A stretch of 64,000 nt of DNA from an uncultured Megasphaera sp. (GTDB taxonomy: Bacteria > Bacillota > Negativicutes > Veillonellales > Megasphaeraceae): NCBI GenBank assembly GCA_900554215.1, contig USGG01000002.1, positions 16,878 through 80,877 of the forward strand, given 5' to 3'. The position numbers and the translations under genes are program-made. Numbering within the stretch: the first letter of the stretch is position 1; each line of letters begins with the position of its first letter. This document shows, in pieces, positions 1 to 8,863 of this stretch. The notes below the pieces were generated by a model. It was not told the origin of the DNA and ran no database searches. It saw only the letters and a list, made by a program, of their open reading frames with translations.

Positions 1-30
1 CGCAGCTAAGATTGTTTTCTTTAAAGACAT
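1..30 (-). CDS. N-terminus of an unidentified protein, cut by window edge
   Basis: Reading leftward past rsmG there is a good ribosome binding site (GGGAGG, about 39-45) eight bases before an ATG at 30. It opens a frame beginning MSLKKTILAA that runs off the window. The Lys-Lys-hydrophobic start could be the beginning of a signal peptide. A second ATG at 37 in another frame sits only one base from the ribosome binding site, so it is less likely. Ten residues are too few for any functional call. Confidence 0.35.
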   Translation of the reverse strand, partial: MSLKKTILAA

Positions 31-66
31 GATACATGCCTCCCTTGAGCATAAACTTATAGATGA

Positions 67-777
67 TTACAACGGATTTTTAGCGGCCATTTTCGGCTTG
101 CGCGGGTATTTGGCCGGACATTTCTTAGTCTTTTTGATATACAGGACGGCCCGCTTGTCATCCAGCCCCGGCAAATGGACGGGGCGGACTTCCGCCACCG
201 CGCCGCCGAGGATGGACAGGGCCTTTTGGGCTTCGGCCAGCTCTTCCTCGTACTGGGCGCCTTTTAAGGAGATAAATATGCCTTGGCGAGCCGTATAGGG
301 AAGGGCCCATTCGGCCAATATCTGCAGGCGGGCTACAGCCCGGCTGGTCACGATATCGAAGCGTTCCCTGTATTCCTCTTTGTGGGCCATTTCCTCGGCC
401 CGGCCGTGCAGGAAGGAAGCCGGCAAGCCCAGCTCTGCCGTCACGCCCTGTAAAAACGTCAGCCGCTTCTGCAGGGAATCGAAAAAGGTCACCTTCAAAT
501 CGGGCCGGTAGATGAGCAGGGGCAGGCCGGGAAAGCCGGCTCCCGTGCCGAGATCCAGGACGGAGGCCCCTTCGGGAAACCACGCCGCGTCATAGCACGA
601 CAGGCTGTCTATCATATGCTTTACGGCTACGTCGGCCGGCTCCGTAAGGGCCGTCAGGTTCATGACCTTATTCGTCTCGACCAGGCGCTCTGCAAACAGG
701 CAGAATCGGTCGATTTGCTCTGCCGTCAGGTCCAAACCGAATTTCTTCGCCGCCGCGATGAGTTCGTCTCTAAACAT
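67..777 (-). CDS. rsmG: 16S rRNA (guanine527-N7)-methyltransferase RsmG
   Basis: This 236-residue protein has the usual RsmG (GidB) length. The SAM-binding motif [15 protein letters not shown] lies near residues 70-85, preceded by the family motif NLTALTEP and followed by VTSRAVARL. It methylates G527 of 16S rRNA using S-adenosylmethionine in the cytoplasm. The start overlaps the end of mnmG by 8 bases, so the two are translationally coupled at the end of the mnmE-mnmG-rsmG run. The C-terminal tail after about residue 215 is lysine- and proline-rich and looks unstructured. The neighbourhood is the classical one for this gene. Confidence 0.96.
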   Translation of the reverse strand: MFRDELIAAAKKFGLDLTAEQIDRFCLFAERLVETNKVMNLTALTEPADVAVKHMIDSLSCYDAAWFPEGASVLDLGTGAGFPGLPLLIYRPDLKVTFFDSLQKRLTFLQGVTAELGLPASFLHGRAEEMAHKEEYRERFDIVTSRAVARLQILAEWALPYTARQGIFISLKGAQYEEELAEAQKALSILGGAVAEVRPVHLPGLDDKRAVLYIKKTKKCPAKYPRKPKMAAKNPL

Positions 778-2650
778 GGTTTTCCTCCCGCTGGCGTTGT
801 TCCAGCACGATGAGCAGGGCCGTAATGTCTGCCGGCGATACGCCGGAAATGCGGCTGGCCTGCCCTAAGGAGCGGGGCCGTATGGCGTCCAGCTTCTGCC
901 GCGCTTCGCCCGACAGGGTATCGATGTCGGCGTATACGATATCTTCCGGCATCAGCTTCTTTTCCAGGCGGTTCATCTTTTCCACCTGTTCCAGCTGGCG
1001 GTTGATATATCCCTCGTACTTGACCATGATCTCGATTTCCTCGCATACGTCGTCGGCCAGCTGCGGCAGGGGAAATACCTGGCTCAGCGTATGATAGGTC
1101 ACTTCGTTGCGCCGCAGCAAATCGTAAGCCTTGAGGCCGGTACGGACGGGAGCCGTGCCGATAGAGGCCAGCTTTTCCTGATTTTCCTTCGTCGGCGTGA
1201 CGGGCAAGGACTTCAGCGCTTCCAGTCCCGCTTCGACGGCTTCTTTTTTCTGCATAAAGGCGTCGTACCGTTCCTGCGTGACCAGGCCGACGTCGTAGCC
1301 CTTCTGGGTCAGGCGCAGGTCGGCGTTGTCCTGCCGCAGGATAAGGCGGTATTCCGAACGGCTGGTCATCATGCGGTACGGCTCGTTGGTGCCTTTCGTG
1401 ACCAAATCGTCGATGAGGACGCCGATGTAGGCCTCCGAGCGGGTGAGGATAAAGGGCTCCTTGCCCTGTACCTTGCGGGCCGCGTTGATGCCGGCCATAA
1501 GCCCCTGAGCCGCCGCTTCCTCGTAGCCGCTGGTGCCGTTGGACTGGCCTGCTGAAAAGAGGCCGCTGACGGCCTTCGTTTCCAGCGACGGCGTCAGCTG
1601 CATCGGGTCCAGGCAGTCGTATTCGATGGCGTAGCCGGGACGCATGATCCGCACGTCCTCCAGGCCGGGAATGGTCCGCAGGAAGGCGTACTGCACGTCG
1701 ACGGGAAGGCTGGTGCTCATGCCCTGGACGTACATTTCTTCAGTCATTTCCCCTTCGGGCTCGACGAAGAGCTGATGGCGCTTCTTATCGGCGAAGCGGA
1801 CGATTTTCGATTCGATAGACGGGCAGTAGCGCGGGCCGACGCCCTGGATAACGCCGTTGCACATAGGCGCCCTGTCGAGGTTTTCCCGAATGATGCGGTG
1901 CGTTTCCTCGTTCGTAAAGGTCAGCCAGCAGCATTCCTTGTTGCGGTTCTTCCGTTCGGACAAAAAAGAAAAGGCATGGCCCTGCTCGTCGCCTTCCTGC
2001 TTCTGCATTTCCTCCGTCCGCAGGGTGCGGCGGTCGACGCGGGCCGGCGTGCCCGTCTTAAAGCGCATGAGCCTGATGCCCGCTGCCAGCAGGGAAGCAG
2101 ACAGGTCTTCTGCCGACCGCTGTCCCATGGGGCCGCCGGAATAGACGCATTCGCCCGTAATGATCTTTCCCTTTAAATAGGTCCCCGTCGCCAAGATGAC
2201 GCATTTCGCCTTGTACACTTCGCCCATTTCCGTGACGACTCCCGTAACGGCGCCGTTTTCCATCTGGATATCCGTAATCATGAGCTGCTTGACGTCCAGA
2301 TTGTCCTGATTTTCCAGCACCTGGGTCATGGTCATCTGGTACATCTTCTTATCGGACTGGGCCCGCAGGGAATAGACGGCCGGCCCCTTGCCCGTGTTGA
2401 GCATGCGCATTTGGATGCATGTCTTATCCGTATTGATGCCCATTTCGCCGCCCAGCGCGTCAATTTCCCGCACGAGGTGGCTCTTGCCGGGGCCGCCTAC
2501 GGCAGGGTTGCAGGGCATGAGAGCGATATTATCTAAATTAAGCGTCGCAACGAGGGTCCGTGCGCCTAACCGCGCGCTGGCCAGGGCCGCTTCGCAGCCT
2601 GCGTGGCCTGCGCCGACGACGATGACGTCGTATGTATCGACTACAAACAT
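770..2650 (-). CDS. mnmG: tRNA uridine-5-carboxymethylaminomethyl modification enzyme MnmG (GidA)
   Basis: This 626-residue FAD protein has the N-terminal dinucleotide motif [19 protein letters not shown] (residues 10-28) and the family signatures [21 protein letters not shown] and GTYLKGKI. The C-terminal helical domain ends in [15 protein letters not shown], the region that contacts MnmE. With MnmE it installs the cmnm5 group on wobble uridine-34 of several tRNAs, using FAD, NADH, glycine and methylene-tetrahydrofolate. It lies 14 bases downstream of mnmE and overlaps rsmG. Length and motifs are fully canonical. Confidence 0.97.
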   Translation of the reverse strand: MFVVDTYDVIVVGAGHAGCEAALASARLGARTLVATLNLDNIALMPCNPAVGGPGKSHLVREIDALGGEMGINTDKTCIQMRMLNTGKGPAVYSLRAQSDKKMYQMTMTQVLENQDNLDVKQLMITDIQMENGAVTGVVTEMGEVYKAKCVILATGTYLKGKIITGECVYSGGPMGQRSAEDLSASLLAAGIRLMRFKTGTPARVDRRTLRTEEMQKQEGDEQGHAFSFLSERKNRNKECCWLTFTNEETHRIIRENLDRAPMCNGVIQGVGPRYCPSIESKIVRFADKKRHQLFVEPEGEMTEEMYVQGMSTSLPVDVQYAFLRTIPGLEDVRIMRPGYAIEYDCLDPMQLTPSLETKAVSGLFSAGQSNGTSGYEEAAAQGLMAGINAARKVQGKEPFILTRSEAYIGVLIDDLVTKGTNEPYRMMTSRSEYRLILRQDNADLRLTQKGYDVGLVTQERYDAFMQKKEAVEAGLEALKSLPVTPTKENQEKLASIGTAPVRTGLKAYDLLRRNEVTYHTLSQVFPLPQLADDVCEEIEIMVKYEGYINRQLEQVEKMNRLEKKLMPEDIVYADIDTLSGEARQKLDAIRPRSLGQASRISGVSPADITALLIVLEQRQREENHV

Positions 2651-2664
2651 GATTTCACCTTTTT

Positions 2665-4044
2665 CTACTTACCTAAACAAAATCTGCTGAATATTTCTTC
2701 TATAATGTCGTCGTGAACCGTATCGCCCGTGATAGAGCCCAAAAGCTCCCAGGCTTCGCGGATATCGACGATAGCACAGTCGACGGGCATGCCCGCTTCT
2801 ATCGTGTCCAGGGCCCGCTGCAGGGCTTCGCGGCTTTGCCGGACCAGCTCGATATGGCGCGTATTGGCCAGCAGGGCGCTCTGGGCCGCCGTCAGCCCCT
2901 GCTTCAGGGCCAGCGACAGCATGGCGTCCTTCAATTCTCCCATGCCGGCTCCCGTACTGGCTGAAATCGAAAGGAAGGGCAGCCCGTAGGACTGCAGTTC
3001 TTCCATTTCAAAGGCCGGCTGCAAGTCTTCCTTATTCAATACGATCAGAGCCTGCCTGCCTCTGGCCGTTTCCAAAATCTGCCGGTCTTCTTCCTGCAAA
3101 GGACGGGACTGGTCGACGACGACGAGGATAATATCGGCCCGGTCCATGTATTCCTTTGCCCGGCGCACGCCGATCTGTTCGACTGTATCGTCGGTGCTGC
3201 GGATGCCGGCCGTATCGACAAGGCAAATCGGTACGCCTTGTATGGTAATCCACTCCTCGATGACGTCGCGCGTCGTGCCTGGCACGTCGGTAACGATGGC
3301 CCGTTCCGTTTCCAAAAAGCGGTTGAGCAAACTCGATTTTCCGGCGTTCGGCGTGCCGGCGATGGCTGCCATGACGCCGTCCCGCATCATGCGGCCGCTT
3401 TTGGACTCGGCCAGCATATCGTCCAGACGCCGCTCCATGTCCCGGATAGCACCGGCAATATCAGGCACTTCTATGTCTTCCAGGTCTTCTTCGGGATAAT
3501 CGACAGTCACTTCCAGCCGCGTAATGAAATCGGTCAGATGGAGCCGCATATCGCCTACGACCCGGGACAGGCGGCCTTCGAGCTGGCTGACGGCGCTGGT
3601 CAGGCCCTGGGCGCTCTTGGCCTGAATGACGTCCATGACGGCCTCAGCCTGAGCCAGGTCGAGGCGGCCGTTGACAAAGGCCCGCTGGGTAAATTCGCCG
3701 GGATTGGCCAGCCGCGCGCCGTGGCGCAGGACCAGCCCCAGGATTTCGCTCAGGGACTGGCGGCCGCCGTGGCATTGTATTTCCAGTACGTCCTCTGCTG
3801 TATACGAACGGGGGCCCTTCATGATGAGAAGAATGACTTCGTCCACCGCTTTGCCGTCGTCGTCTACGATCAGGCCGTACTGTATGGACCGATCGCGCCG
3901 CTGCGCTAAGGGAAGGGAGGATTTGCTCTGAAAAATTGCGTCGCCTACGTCGTAGGCCTTGCTTCCGCTGATTCGGATGACGCCGATGCCGCTTTCGCCC
4001 AGCGGCGTGGCAATGGCGGCTATCGTATCGGTTGTATCGTACAC
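2665..4044 (-). CDS. mnmE: tRNA modification GTPase MnmE (TrmE)
   Basis: I choose a GTG start at 4044, giving 459 residues, because an AAGGAG site lies 9 bases upstream and the family starts with the TIAAIATP motif at once. A longer frame would run through a terminator hairpin. The N-terminal folate-binding domain is followed by a helical domain and a GTPase domain with [12 protein letters not shown] (G1), DVPGTTRD (G2), DTAGIR (G3) and NKED (G4). The C-terminal FCLGK motif carries the catalytic cysteine. It works with MnmG on tRNA wobble uridine. The gene begins only 17 bases after the hairpin at 4061-4090. Confidence 0.97.
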   Translation of the reverse strand: MYDTTDTIAAIATPLGESGIGVIRISGSKAYDVGDAIFQSKSSLPLAQRRDRSIQYGLIVDDDGKAVDEVILLIMKGPRSYTAEDVLEIQCHGGRQSLSEILGLVLRHGARLANPGEFTQRAFVNGRLDLAQAEAVMDVIQAKSAQGLTSAVSQLEGRLSRVVGDMRLHLTDFITRLEVTVDYPEEDLEDIEVPDIAGAIRDMERRLDDMLAESKSGRMMRDGVMAAIAGTPNAGKSSLLNRFLETERAIVTDVPGTTRDVIEEWITIQGVPICLVDTAGIRSTDDTVEQIGVRRAKEYMDRADIILVVVDQSRPLQEEDRQILETARGRQALIVLNKEDLQPAFEMEELQSYGLPFLSISASTGAGMGELKDAMLSLALKQGLTAAQSALLANTRHIELVRQSREALQRALDTIEAGMPVDCAIVDIREAWELLGSITGDTVHDDIIEEIFSRFCLGK

Positions 4045-4060
4045 AGTGAACGCTCCTTTC

Positions 4061-4090
4061 AAAAAAACCGGCGCCGCGGCGCCGGTTTTT
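4061..4090 (-). terminator. Perfect palindromic terminator between jag and mnmE
   Basis: A 10-bp perfect inverted repeat (ACCGGCGCCG and its complement, essentially no loop) is flanked by A and T runs on both sides, so it has U-tracts in both directions. It follows jag on the minus strand and ends 17 bases before the mnmE start codon. That leaves no room for a promoter between it and mnmE. Confidence 0.85.
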
Positions 4091-4149
4091 ACTGTACCAG
4101 TGACTCGCCCGCTCATAGCTGCCGACTCACTGCCGTGTCATATTCAAGC

Positions 4150-4947
4150 TTATTTTTCGTAATAAATAACCACGTGGCGATACGGGTCCTGGCCTTCGCT
4201 TTCCGTCCGCACATGAGCTTCGTTCTGCAGCGCGACGTGGATTATTTTTCGTTCGTAGCCGTTCATCGGCTCGAGGACGACCTTTTCACCGCTGCGCTTA
4301 ACCCGTCCGGCCAGCCGTACAGCCAGCTGCTTCAGCGTTTCTTCGCGGCGCTGACGGTAGTTTTCTACGTCCAGCATGATGAAATGGCGCGTTTCCTCGC
4401 CCTGATTCGTCGTCAAGTTCGTCAAATACTGAAGGGCGTCCAGCGTCTGACCATGCTTGCCGATGAGGATGCCCAGGTTCTTGCCGTGCAGGTGAAGGAT
4501 GATTTTATCGGATTTGATCATCTTTTCGATCATCACTTCGATGCCCATGTTGCGCAGCACGTCCTGCAGGAAGGCCTTGGCCTTAGCGGCCGCTTCTTCA
4601 GCCGTAAAGGTTTCTGCCGCCGGTTCAGCTTCGCCGGCAGCCGGCTCTTCGACCGGTTCCTCCGGAACTTCCGCCGTCAGATCTTCAGCCGGCGCAGCTT
4701 CTGCTGCCTTGGGCGCTGCCGGAGGCGCGGCTTTCCGTTCTTCTTCTTCAATATCATAAATCGGAGCATTTTTTCTGGCCTTTTCCGTCAGGCGTACCTT
4801 GGCCGGCTTGCTGCCGAAGCCCAGAAAGCCGCTTTTCGGCTCGGCCAGTACTTCAATCGTCACTTCTTCTTCCATCAATCCGAGGCGGACTAGGCCGGAA
4901 CGGACTGCGTCTTCTATCGTTTTTCCTGTCGCTTCAATGGTTCTCAT
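4150..4947 (-). CDS. jag: RNA-binding protein Jag/KhpB (SpoIIIJ-associated)
   Basis: This 265-residue protein begins with a Jag_N domain (residues 1-52, including GFLGFGSKPAKV). A low-complexity Ala/Glu/Pro linker follows at about 65-115. The KH domain has the GKNLGILIGKHGQTLDALQYL loop near residue 160. A C-terminal R3H domain contains the RKIIH motif. The protein binds RNA and in Firmicutes acts with KhpA in control of cell division and envelope synthesis. Its start overlaps yidC by 4 bases, the usual yidC-jag coupling. The linker is longer than in many homologues. Confidence 0.93.
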   Translation of the reverse strand: MRTIEATGKTIEDAVRSGLVRLGLMEEEVTIEVLAEPKSGFLGFGSKPAKVRLTEKARKNAPIYDIEEEERKAAPPAAPKAAEAAPAEDLTAEVPEEPVEEPAAGEAEPAAETFTAEEAAAKAKAFLQDVLRNMGIEVMIEKMIKSDKIILHLHGKNLGILIGKHGQTLDALQYLTNLTTNQGEETRHFIMLDVENYRQRREETLKQLAVRLAGRVKRSGEKVVLEPMNGYERKIIHVALQNEAHVRTESEGQDPYRHVVIYYEK

Positions 4948-5636
4948 GCTTTTGCACCCTTTCCCTTATTACGGAACATAATCACCTGCTGGGCCCACTG
5001 GAACACGTTGGAAAGGAACCAGTAAATAACCAGGCCGCTGGGGAAGCTCAAGCTGATCCAGCCGATAAACAGCGGCATGATGACGCGCATGATCTTCTGC
5101 TGCTTTTCCTGCGCTTCCGAAGCCGCCACCTGCGTACCCGACATCTGCTTCTGGATGACGTAAGTAGACGCGGCGGACAAAATCGGCATGATGTACGTCG
5201 GGTCAGCCTCGCCTAAGCTGGGCAGCCACAAAAAGCTTTCGTACGCCGGATCGTAAGGGTAGGAGCGAAGGGCATAAAAAATAGCGATGAGGAAAGGCAT
5301 CTGAATCAGGATAGGCAGGCAGCCGGAAAGGGGATTGACGCCGGTCTGCTTGTACAGCTTCGCCATTTCTTCCTGAAGCTTTTTCTGATTGCCTTTGTAT
5401 TTCTGCTGTAATTCTTTAATCTTCGGCTGCAGGGTCTGCATGCCTTCCATAGAACGAATCTGCTTGGCCGTAAGAGGCGAGAGGACCAGCTTAATTACCA
5501 GCGTCAGGATGATAATGGCCAACCCGTAGCTGGGATATCCGATGCTCTGCGTAAAGGCATAGCAATAATCCATAAACGTGGTCATGATGCCACTGAGAAA
5601 ATCCATTATTCCACTAAAAAAATCCAATATTCTCAA
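4944..5636 (-). CDS. yidC: Membrane protein insertase YidC/OxaA
   Basis: This is a short Gram-positive-type YidC of about 230 residues. Hydrophobic segments lie near 25-50, 105-125, 145-165 and 185-215. The conserved cytoplasmic coiled region LQPKIKELQQKYKGN and the motif NPLSGCLPILIQMPFLIAIFYAL are present. It inserts inner-membrane proteins, alone or with Sec. The annotated start is a TTG directly against a GGAG site. A second TTG three codons in (5627) has better spacing of 9 bases and is probably the true start. No long periplasmic P1 domain or lipobox is visible. Confidence 0.93.
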   Translation of the reverse strand: MRILDFFSGIMDFLSGIMTTFMDYCYAFTQSIGYPSYGLAIIILTLVIKLVLSPLTAKQIRSMEGMQTLQPKIKELQQKYKGNQKKLQEEMAKLYKQTGVNPLSGCLPILIQMPFLIAIFYALRSYPYDPAYESFLWLPSLGEADPTYIMPILSAASTYVIQKQMSGTQVAASEAQEKQQKIMRVIMPLFIGWISLSFPSGLVIYWFLSNVFQWAQQVIMFRNKGKGAKA

Positions 5637-5690
5637 CTCCAGTCAAGGATAAAATACCAGCAGGCAGCCTCTGTTTCATCTGCCTGATAC

Positions 5691-5900
5691 TTACGGCACA
5701 GGATCATATCCGCCTTTATGAAAGGGATGGCATTTTAAAATGCGCCTGACTGCTAAATAACTCCCCTTCACAGCGCCGTATTTCTGCAGCGCCTCGATGG
5801 CGTAAGCAGAACAAGTAGGGTAAAACCGGCAGCACGGCGGTTTTAATGGTGATATACAAAGCTGATAAAGCCGTATAAGAATGATGAAACATGTTTTCAT
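5691..5900 (-). CDS. yidD: Membrane protein insertion efficiency factor YidD
   Basis: This 69-residue protein carries the family signature: an N-terminal amphipathic hydrophobic stretch ([21 protein letters not shown]), then [11 protein letters not shown] and the conserved [16 protein letters not shown] tail. YidD assists YidC-dependent insertion at the inner face of the membrane. Its ATG overlaps the rnpA stop by 4 bases, and yidC follows after a gap of about 55 bases, so it is part of the rpmH-rnpA-yidD-yidC-jag run. Confidence 0.95.
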   Translation of the reverse strand: MKTCFIILIRLYQLCISPLKPPCCRFYPTCSAYAIEALQKYGAVKGSYLAVRRILKCHPFHKGGYDPVP

Positions 5901-6259
5901 GGCATCTCGTTCTTTCTCAATATCCCGGCCTGTCGGAACAGCTGCAGGATGCTGCGTTCCGCCTGGGCGTATCCGGCGTATTTCAGGCTGCTGCGTCCGA
6001 TAAGCACTAGATCGACGCCGTTTGCCAGCTCGAACTGATGAAGGCGGTATACCTCTTTCATCAGGCGCCGGCAGCGGTTCCGTTCTACGGCACAGCCGAT
6101 TTTTTTGCCCGTTACGAAGCCGATGCGGGCCGGCTGCTTAGGCGACCGCTTCAAGACGTACAAGACGGCCAGGCGGTTTACATAGGATTTTCCCCGTCGG
6201 TACACAACCTGATATTCCCGATTTTTGCACAGCCTTTTTTCTTTTTTTAACTCATACAT
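5897..6259 (-). CDS. rnpA: Ribonuclease P protein component
   Basis: This 120-residue basic protein has the RnpA core: [32 protein letters not shown] residues are present near 45-75, including the RNRxxRxxxE signature helix. It binds the RNase P RNA and helps 5' processing of tRNA precursors. The start at 6259 has only a weak ribosome binding site, and a strong 15-bp hairpin lies just upstream between rpmH and rnpA. The gene overlaps yidD by 4 bases. Confidence 0.95.
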   Translation of the reverse strand: MYELKKEKRLCKNREYQVVYRRGKSYVNRLAVLYVLKRSPKQPARIGFVTGKKIGCAVERNRCRRLMKEVYRLHQFELANGVDLVLIGRSSLKYAGYAQAERSILQLFRQAGILRKNEMP

Positions 6260-6285
6260 ACGTTATTGTCCCGAAAATGCCAGAA

Positions 6286-6320
6286 GAACAGAAAAATTCC
6301 TTAGCGGAACTTTTCTGTTC
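6286..6320 (-). other. Strong intergenic hairpin between rpmH and rnpA
   Basis: Arms at 6286-6300 and 6306-6320 pair over 15 bp with a single wobble (GAACAG against CTGTTC at the base) around a 5-base loop. There is no U-tract on either strand, so this is not a classical terminator. It may be an mRNA stabiliser, a processing site or a weak attenuator that sets the rpmH:rnpA ratio. Confidence 0.7.
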
Positions 6321-6332
6321 ATCTTGTAATAA

Positions 6333-6467
6333 TTACGCGGAGAGTCTCTTTCTGCCTTTCAAACGGCGTCTTTTCAAAACCATGCGGCCGCCTTTGGTTT
6401 TCATTCTTTCACGGAAGCCGTGCGTTCTTTTTCTCCACAGCGTATTCGGCTGATATGTCTGTTTCAC
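6333..6467 (-). CDS. rpmH: 50S ribosomal protein L34
   Basis: This is a 44-residue protein, too short for most gene finders. It starts with GTG at 6467 behind a perfect GGAGG site (6476-6480). The translation begins [18 protein letters not shown] and ends LKGRKRLSA, the invariant L34 pattern. It is the first gene of the minus-strand block beside oriC. A consensus promoter lies about 60 bases upstream (6525-6553). L34 is an Arg/Lys-rich protein of the large subunit core. Confidence 0.97.
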   Translation of the reverse strand: MKQTYQPNTLWRKRTHGFRERMKTKGGRMVLKRRRLKGRKRLSA

Positions 6468-6524
6468 GATAGGCACCTCCTTTGTCTCAATCAACAGTAG
6501 ATGAACTTACACCATAACAGCATA

Positions 6525-6553
6525 ATTATATTCAAAAAGGATAGGACTGTCAA
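6525..6553 (-). promoter_or_regulatory. Perfect consensus promoter for rpmH operon
   Basis: On the minus strand TTGACA (6553-6548) is separated by exactly 17 bases from TATAAT (6530-6525). Both hexamers match the housekeeping sigma consensus fully. It points at rpmH, whose start codon is 58 bases downstream. Confidence 0.9.
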
Positions 6554-6733
6554 TCGTTTTTTCTGGAATACAGCTGATTCTTCCGCATTTCTCATAGCTC
6601 TGACGGGAGGGCTTATGCTGTTTGGATATGACGACACGGTTTGTCGACCTTCTTTGTTATACTATAACTAAACAGTGCGTTAGCTTCTGCAGAAATGTCT
6701 GCGTTGTGGACAGCATGACAAGTTATTAACATG

Positions 6734-7135
6734 TTGTTCACAATATGTGGATAAGTAGAAACAATTGCTGAACATAGATATACACTGCATCTTTTCTTTT
6801 AAGAGAACTAAGTTATGCACTGCATCCACAATATGTTCATGAACATATCCCCAACACAATCTAACGTATAGAACTTATCCAAGCTGGCATTCTTTCAGAA
6901 AAAGGAGGAGGTCATGAATTTTTTGACAAATTCGGCTGCTTCTATGTATTTTTCGAGAAATTTGTTGTACAATGTACTCAGATGATGTGGATAAAAAGTT
7001 TAGTTATCAACAGTTTGTTCACAATATGTGGATAAATCAAAATCAGGCCGGAAATTCGATATCTATCGCATTTCCGCTTTTTTCAGCCTTTAAATGCGCA
7101 CTTATCCACATTGTGCTGCAATGCACATATCCACA
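6734..7135. other. oriC: oriC, upstream DnaA-box cluster
   Basis: Exact DnaA boxes (TTATCCACA or its complement) occur at 6746-6754, 6986-6994, 7027-7035 and 7102-7110. Close variants occur at 6734-6742 (TTGTTCACA), 7004-7012 (TTATCAACA) and 7127-7135 (ATATCCACA). Genes on the left run minus and genes on the right run plus, as expected at a replication origin. Together with the second cluster at 8697-8850 this gives a bipartite origin like that of Bacillus subtilis, with dnaA between the halves. Confidence 0.93.
6914..6985 (+). CDS. Possible 23-residue leader peptide in the dnaA leader
   Basis: An unusually strong ribosome binding site (AAAGGAGGAGG at 6901-6911) stands 2-6 bases before an ATG at 6914. 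The frame encodes 23 residues (MNFLTNSAAS...) and stops at 6983-6985, overlapping the first base of a DnaA box. It lies in the oriC intergenic region some 180 bases upstream of dnaA. It could be a translated leader affecting dnaA expression. The purine run could also be chance, and no homologue is known to me. Confidence 0.3.
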   Translation: MNFLTNSAASMYFSRNLLYNVLR

Positions 7136-7162
7136 ATATTATGCGGGAAGGACTTTGCTATT

Positions 7163-8638
7163 ATGGAATCAATGGATCTAGCTACATTATGGGCGGGAAT
7201 GCTGGAACAGCTAAAAAAAGTTCTGCCAAAGCCGATTTACGAAACGTGGTTCGTTTCGTCCCTCATCCCGACGTCCTACGAAAACGACGTCCTCGTACTG
7301 GCGGCGGCACAGAAATTCGTCTGTAATTTCGTAAATAAGAATTATGCCGATCAGCTCAACGACGCCGCCCAAGCCGTTACGGGACGGCCAACGACGGTGA
7401 AATTGGAAGATATGAACGCCCCCGCCGCGGAGCCTTCGACGCCAGCGGAGCCGGAGGATTTATATAAGGATACTCTGTTTTCTGATGAAGACCTGCCGAA
7501 GCCGTCTCCTAAAAAAACGAAAGAACCGGAACCAAAGGCCGTCATGGTCAAGGAAGCGAACGAATCCATCTCGCCGCCGCCGGAAGAACCGACGACGGAA
7601 GATAACCTCATTCCCAACTATACCTTCGACAACTTCATCGTCGGCAACAGCAACCGCATTGCCTATTCCATTGCCGTCAGCGTATCGGAAGCGCCGGCCC
7701 GAAAATATAATCCCTTATATATATATGGCGGCAGCGGCCTGGGCAAGACCCACCTCATGCACGCCATCGGCCACCAGATTCTGAAAAATTTCCCCCACAT
7801 GCGCCTGCGCTGCATTACGAGTGAAGATTTCGTCAACGATTTCATCCAGGCTATTCAGGACAAAAACACGGAAAACTTCCGCCAGCAGTACCGCAACATC
7901 GACGTCCTCCTCGTCGACGATATCCAGTTTTTGGGACAGGGCGACAAGGACAGCTCGAAGGAAGAGTTTTTCCATACCTTCAACAAACTCTATCAGGGCC
8001 AAAAGCAGATGGTATTTACCAGCGACCGGCCGCCCTTGGATATTAAAAGCCTGGAAGACCGCCTGCGCTCGCGCTTCCAGAGCGGCACGGTGACGGGCAT
8101 CGAGCCGCCGGACCTGGAAACGCGGACGGCGATTCTGCGGACCTGGGCTCAGAAGGAAAAAATCAATATCGACAAGGACGCCATCAACTACATCGCCGCC
8201 AACGTCAGCGACAATATCCGCGACCTGTACGGCGCGTACAACAACGTCCTGTCTATGGCTTCCATCGAAAAAAACGACGTGACTTTGTCACTGACGCAGC
8301 GGGCCTTGAAATACCTGGTTGCGGAAAAGGAAGAAAAGAAGTACATCACCATCGACGAAATCACCAGTTCGGTCTGCCGGTTTTACAGCGTAAACTACAA
8401 CGAGCTCATGGGCAAGAAGAGGACGAAAAATATTGCCCTGGCCCGGCAGGTAGCCATGTACTTATGCCGCGAGCTGACGGGGAATACGTATCCTCATATC
8501 GGCACGGCCTTCAGCGGCCGCGATCATACGACGGTCATGCACGCCTGCGAAAAAATCACCAAGATGATGAACGACAGCGACACCTTCAAGGAAATGATCG
8601 AGCGGCTGAAAGAGAAGATTTTAGACGTGGACAAGTAA
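7163..8638 (+). CDS. dnaA: Chromosomal replication initiator protein DnaA
   Basis: I place the start at ATG 7163 (491 residues), with AAGGA ten bases upstream; the frame stays open further up but without family sequence. Domain I covers about residues 1-85. A Pro/Glu/Thr-rich linker follows at about 90-150. The AAA+ core has Walker A GGSGLGKTHLMHA and Walker B DVLLVDDIQFLG. Domain IV carries the DNA-binding signature GRDHTTVMHACEKI. DnaA-ATP binds the boxes on both sides of its gene and opens the duplex. Autoregulation through the upstream boxes is likely. Confidence 0.98.
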   Translation: MESMDLATLWAGMLEQLKKVLPKPIYETWFVSSLIPTSYENDVLVLAAAQKFVCNFVNKNYADQLNDAAQAVTGRPTTVKLEDMNAPAAEPSTPAEPEDLYKDTLFSDEDLPKPSPKKTKEPEPKAVMVKEANESISPPPEEPTTEDNLIPNYTFDNFIVGNSNRIAYSIAVSVSEAPARKYNPLYIYGGSGLGKTHLMHAIGHQILKNFPHMRLRCITSEDFVNDFIQAIQDKNTENFRQQYRNIDVLLVDDIQFLGQGDKDSSKEEFFHTFNKLYQGQKQMVFTSDRPPLDIKSLEDRLRSRFQSGTVTGIEPPDLETRTAILRTWAQKEKINIDKDAINYIAANVSDNIRDLYGAYNNVLSMASIEKNDVTLSLTQRALKYLVAEKEEKKYITIDEITSSVCRFYSVNYNELMGKKRTKNIALARQVAMYLCRELTGNTYPHIGTAFSGRDHTTVMHACEKITKMMNDSDTFKEMIERLKEKILDVDK

Positions 8639-8696
8639 GTGCATAGCGTGTAGATAGTTTGTGGACAGCGAAAATTTGCGGAAAAAAAGTGAATTT

Positions 8697-8850
8697 GTGG
8701 ATAGGGAAGCATAAATTATACACAGGTTATACACAGCTGTGCATAGCTGAAAATTCAGAGTTTTCCCAAGTTTTCCACACTATCCACACCCTCTACTACT
8801 ACGACTTCTACTCTTTTAACTTACTTCAATTAAAAAACTAAACGCAGAAA
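8697..8850 (+). other. oriC: oriC, downstream boxes, DnaA-trio and unwinding element
   Basis: Between dnaA and dnaN lie boxes at 8697-8705 (complement CTATCCACA), 8716-8724 and 8727-8735 (TTATACACA), 8771-8779 (TTTTCCACA) and 8780-8788 (CTATCCACA). The last two are in tandem. A short GC-rich spacer is followed by seven trinucleotides at 8793-8813 (CTA CTA CTA CGA CTT CTA CTC), which match the DnaA-trio of the B. subtilis basal unwinding system. AT-rich DNA follows to about 8850. This is the probable site of strand opening. Confidence 0.88.
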
Positions 8851-8863
8851 AGGGGATACGCCC

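Noticed and set aside
4045..4116. Longer N-terminus for mnmE
   Set aside because: The frame is open, but it would translate through the terminator palindrome. The GTG at 4044 has a good ribosome binding site and starts at the conserved family sequence.
7094..7162. Upstream ATG extension of dnaA
   Set aside because: The extension runs through DnaA boxes (7102-7110, 7127-7135) and has no ribosome binding site. DnaA homology begins after 7163.
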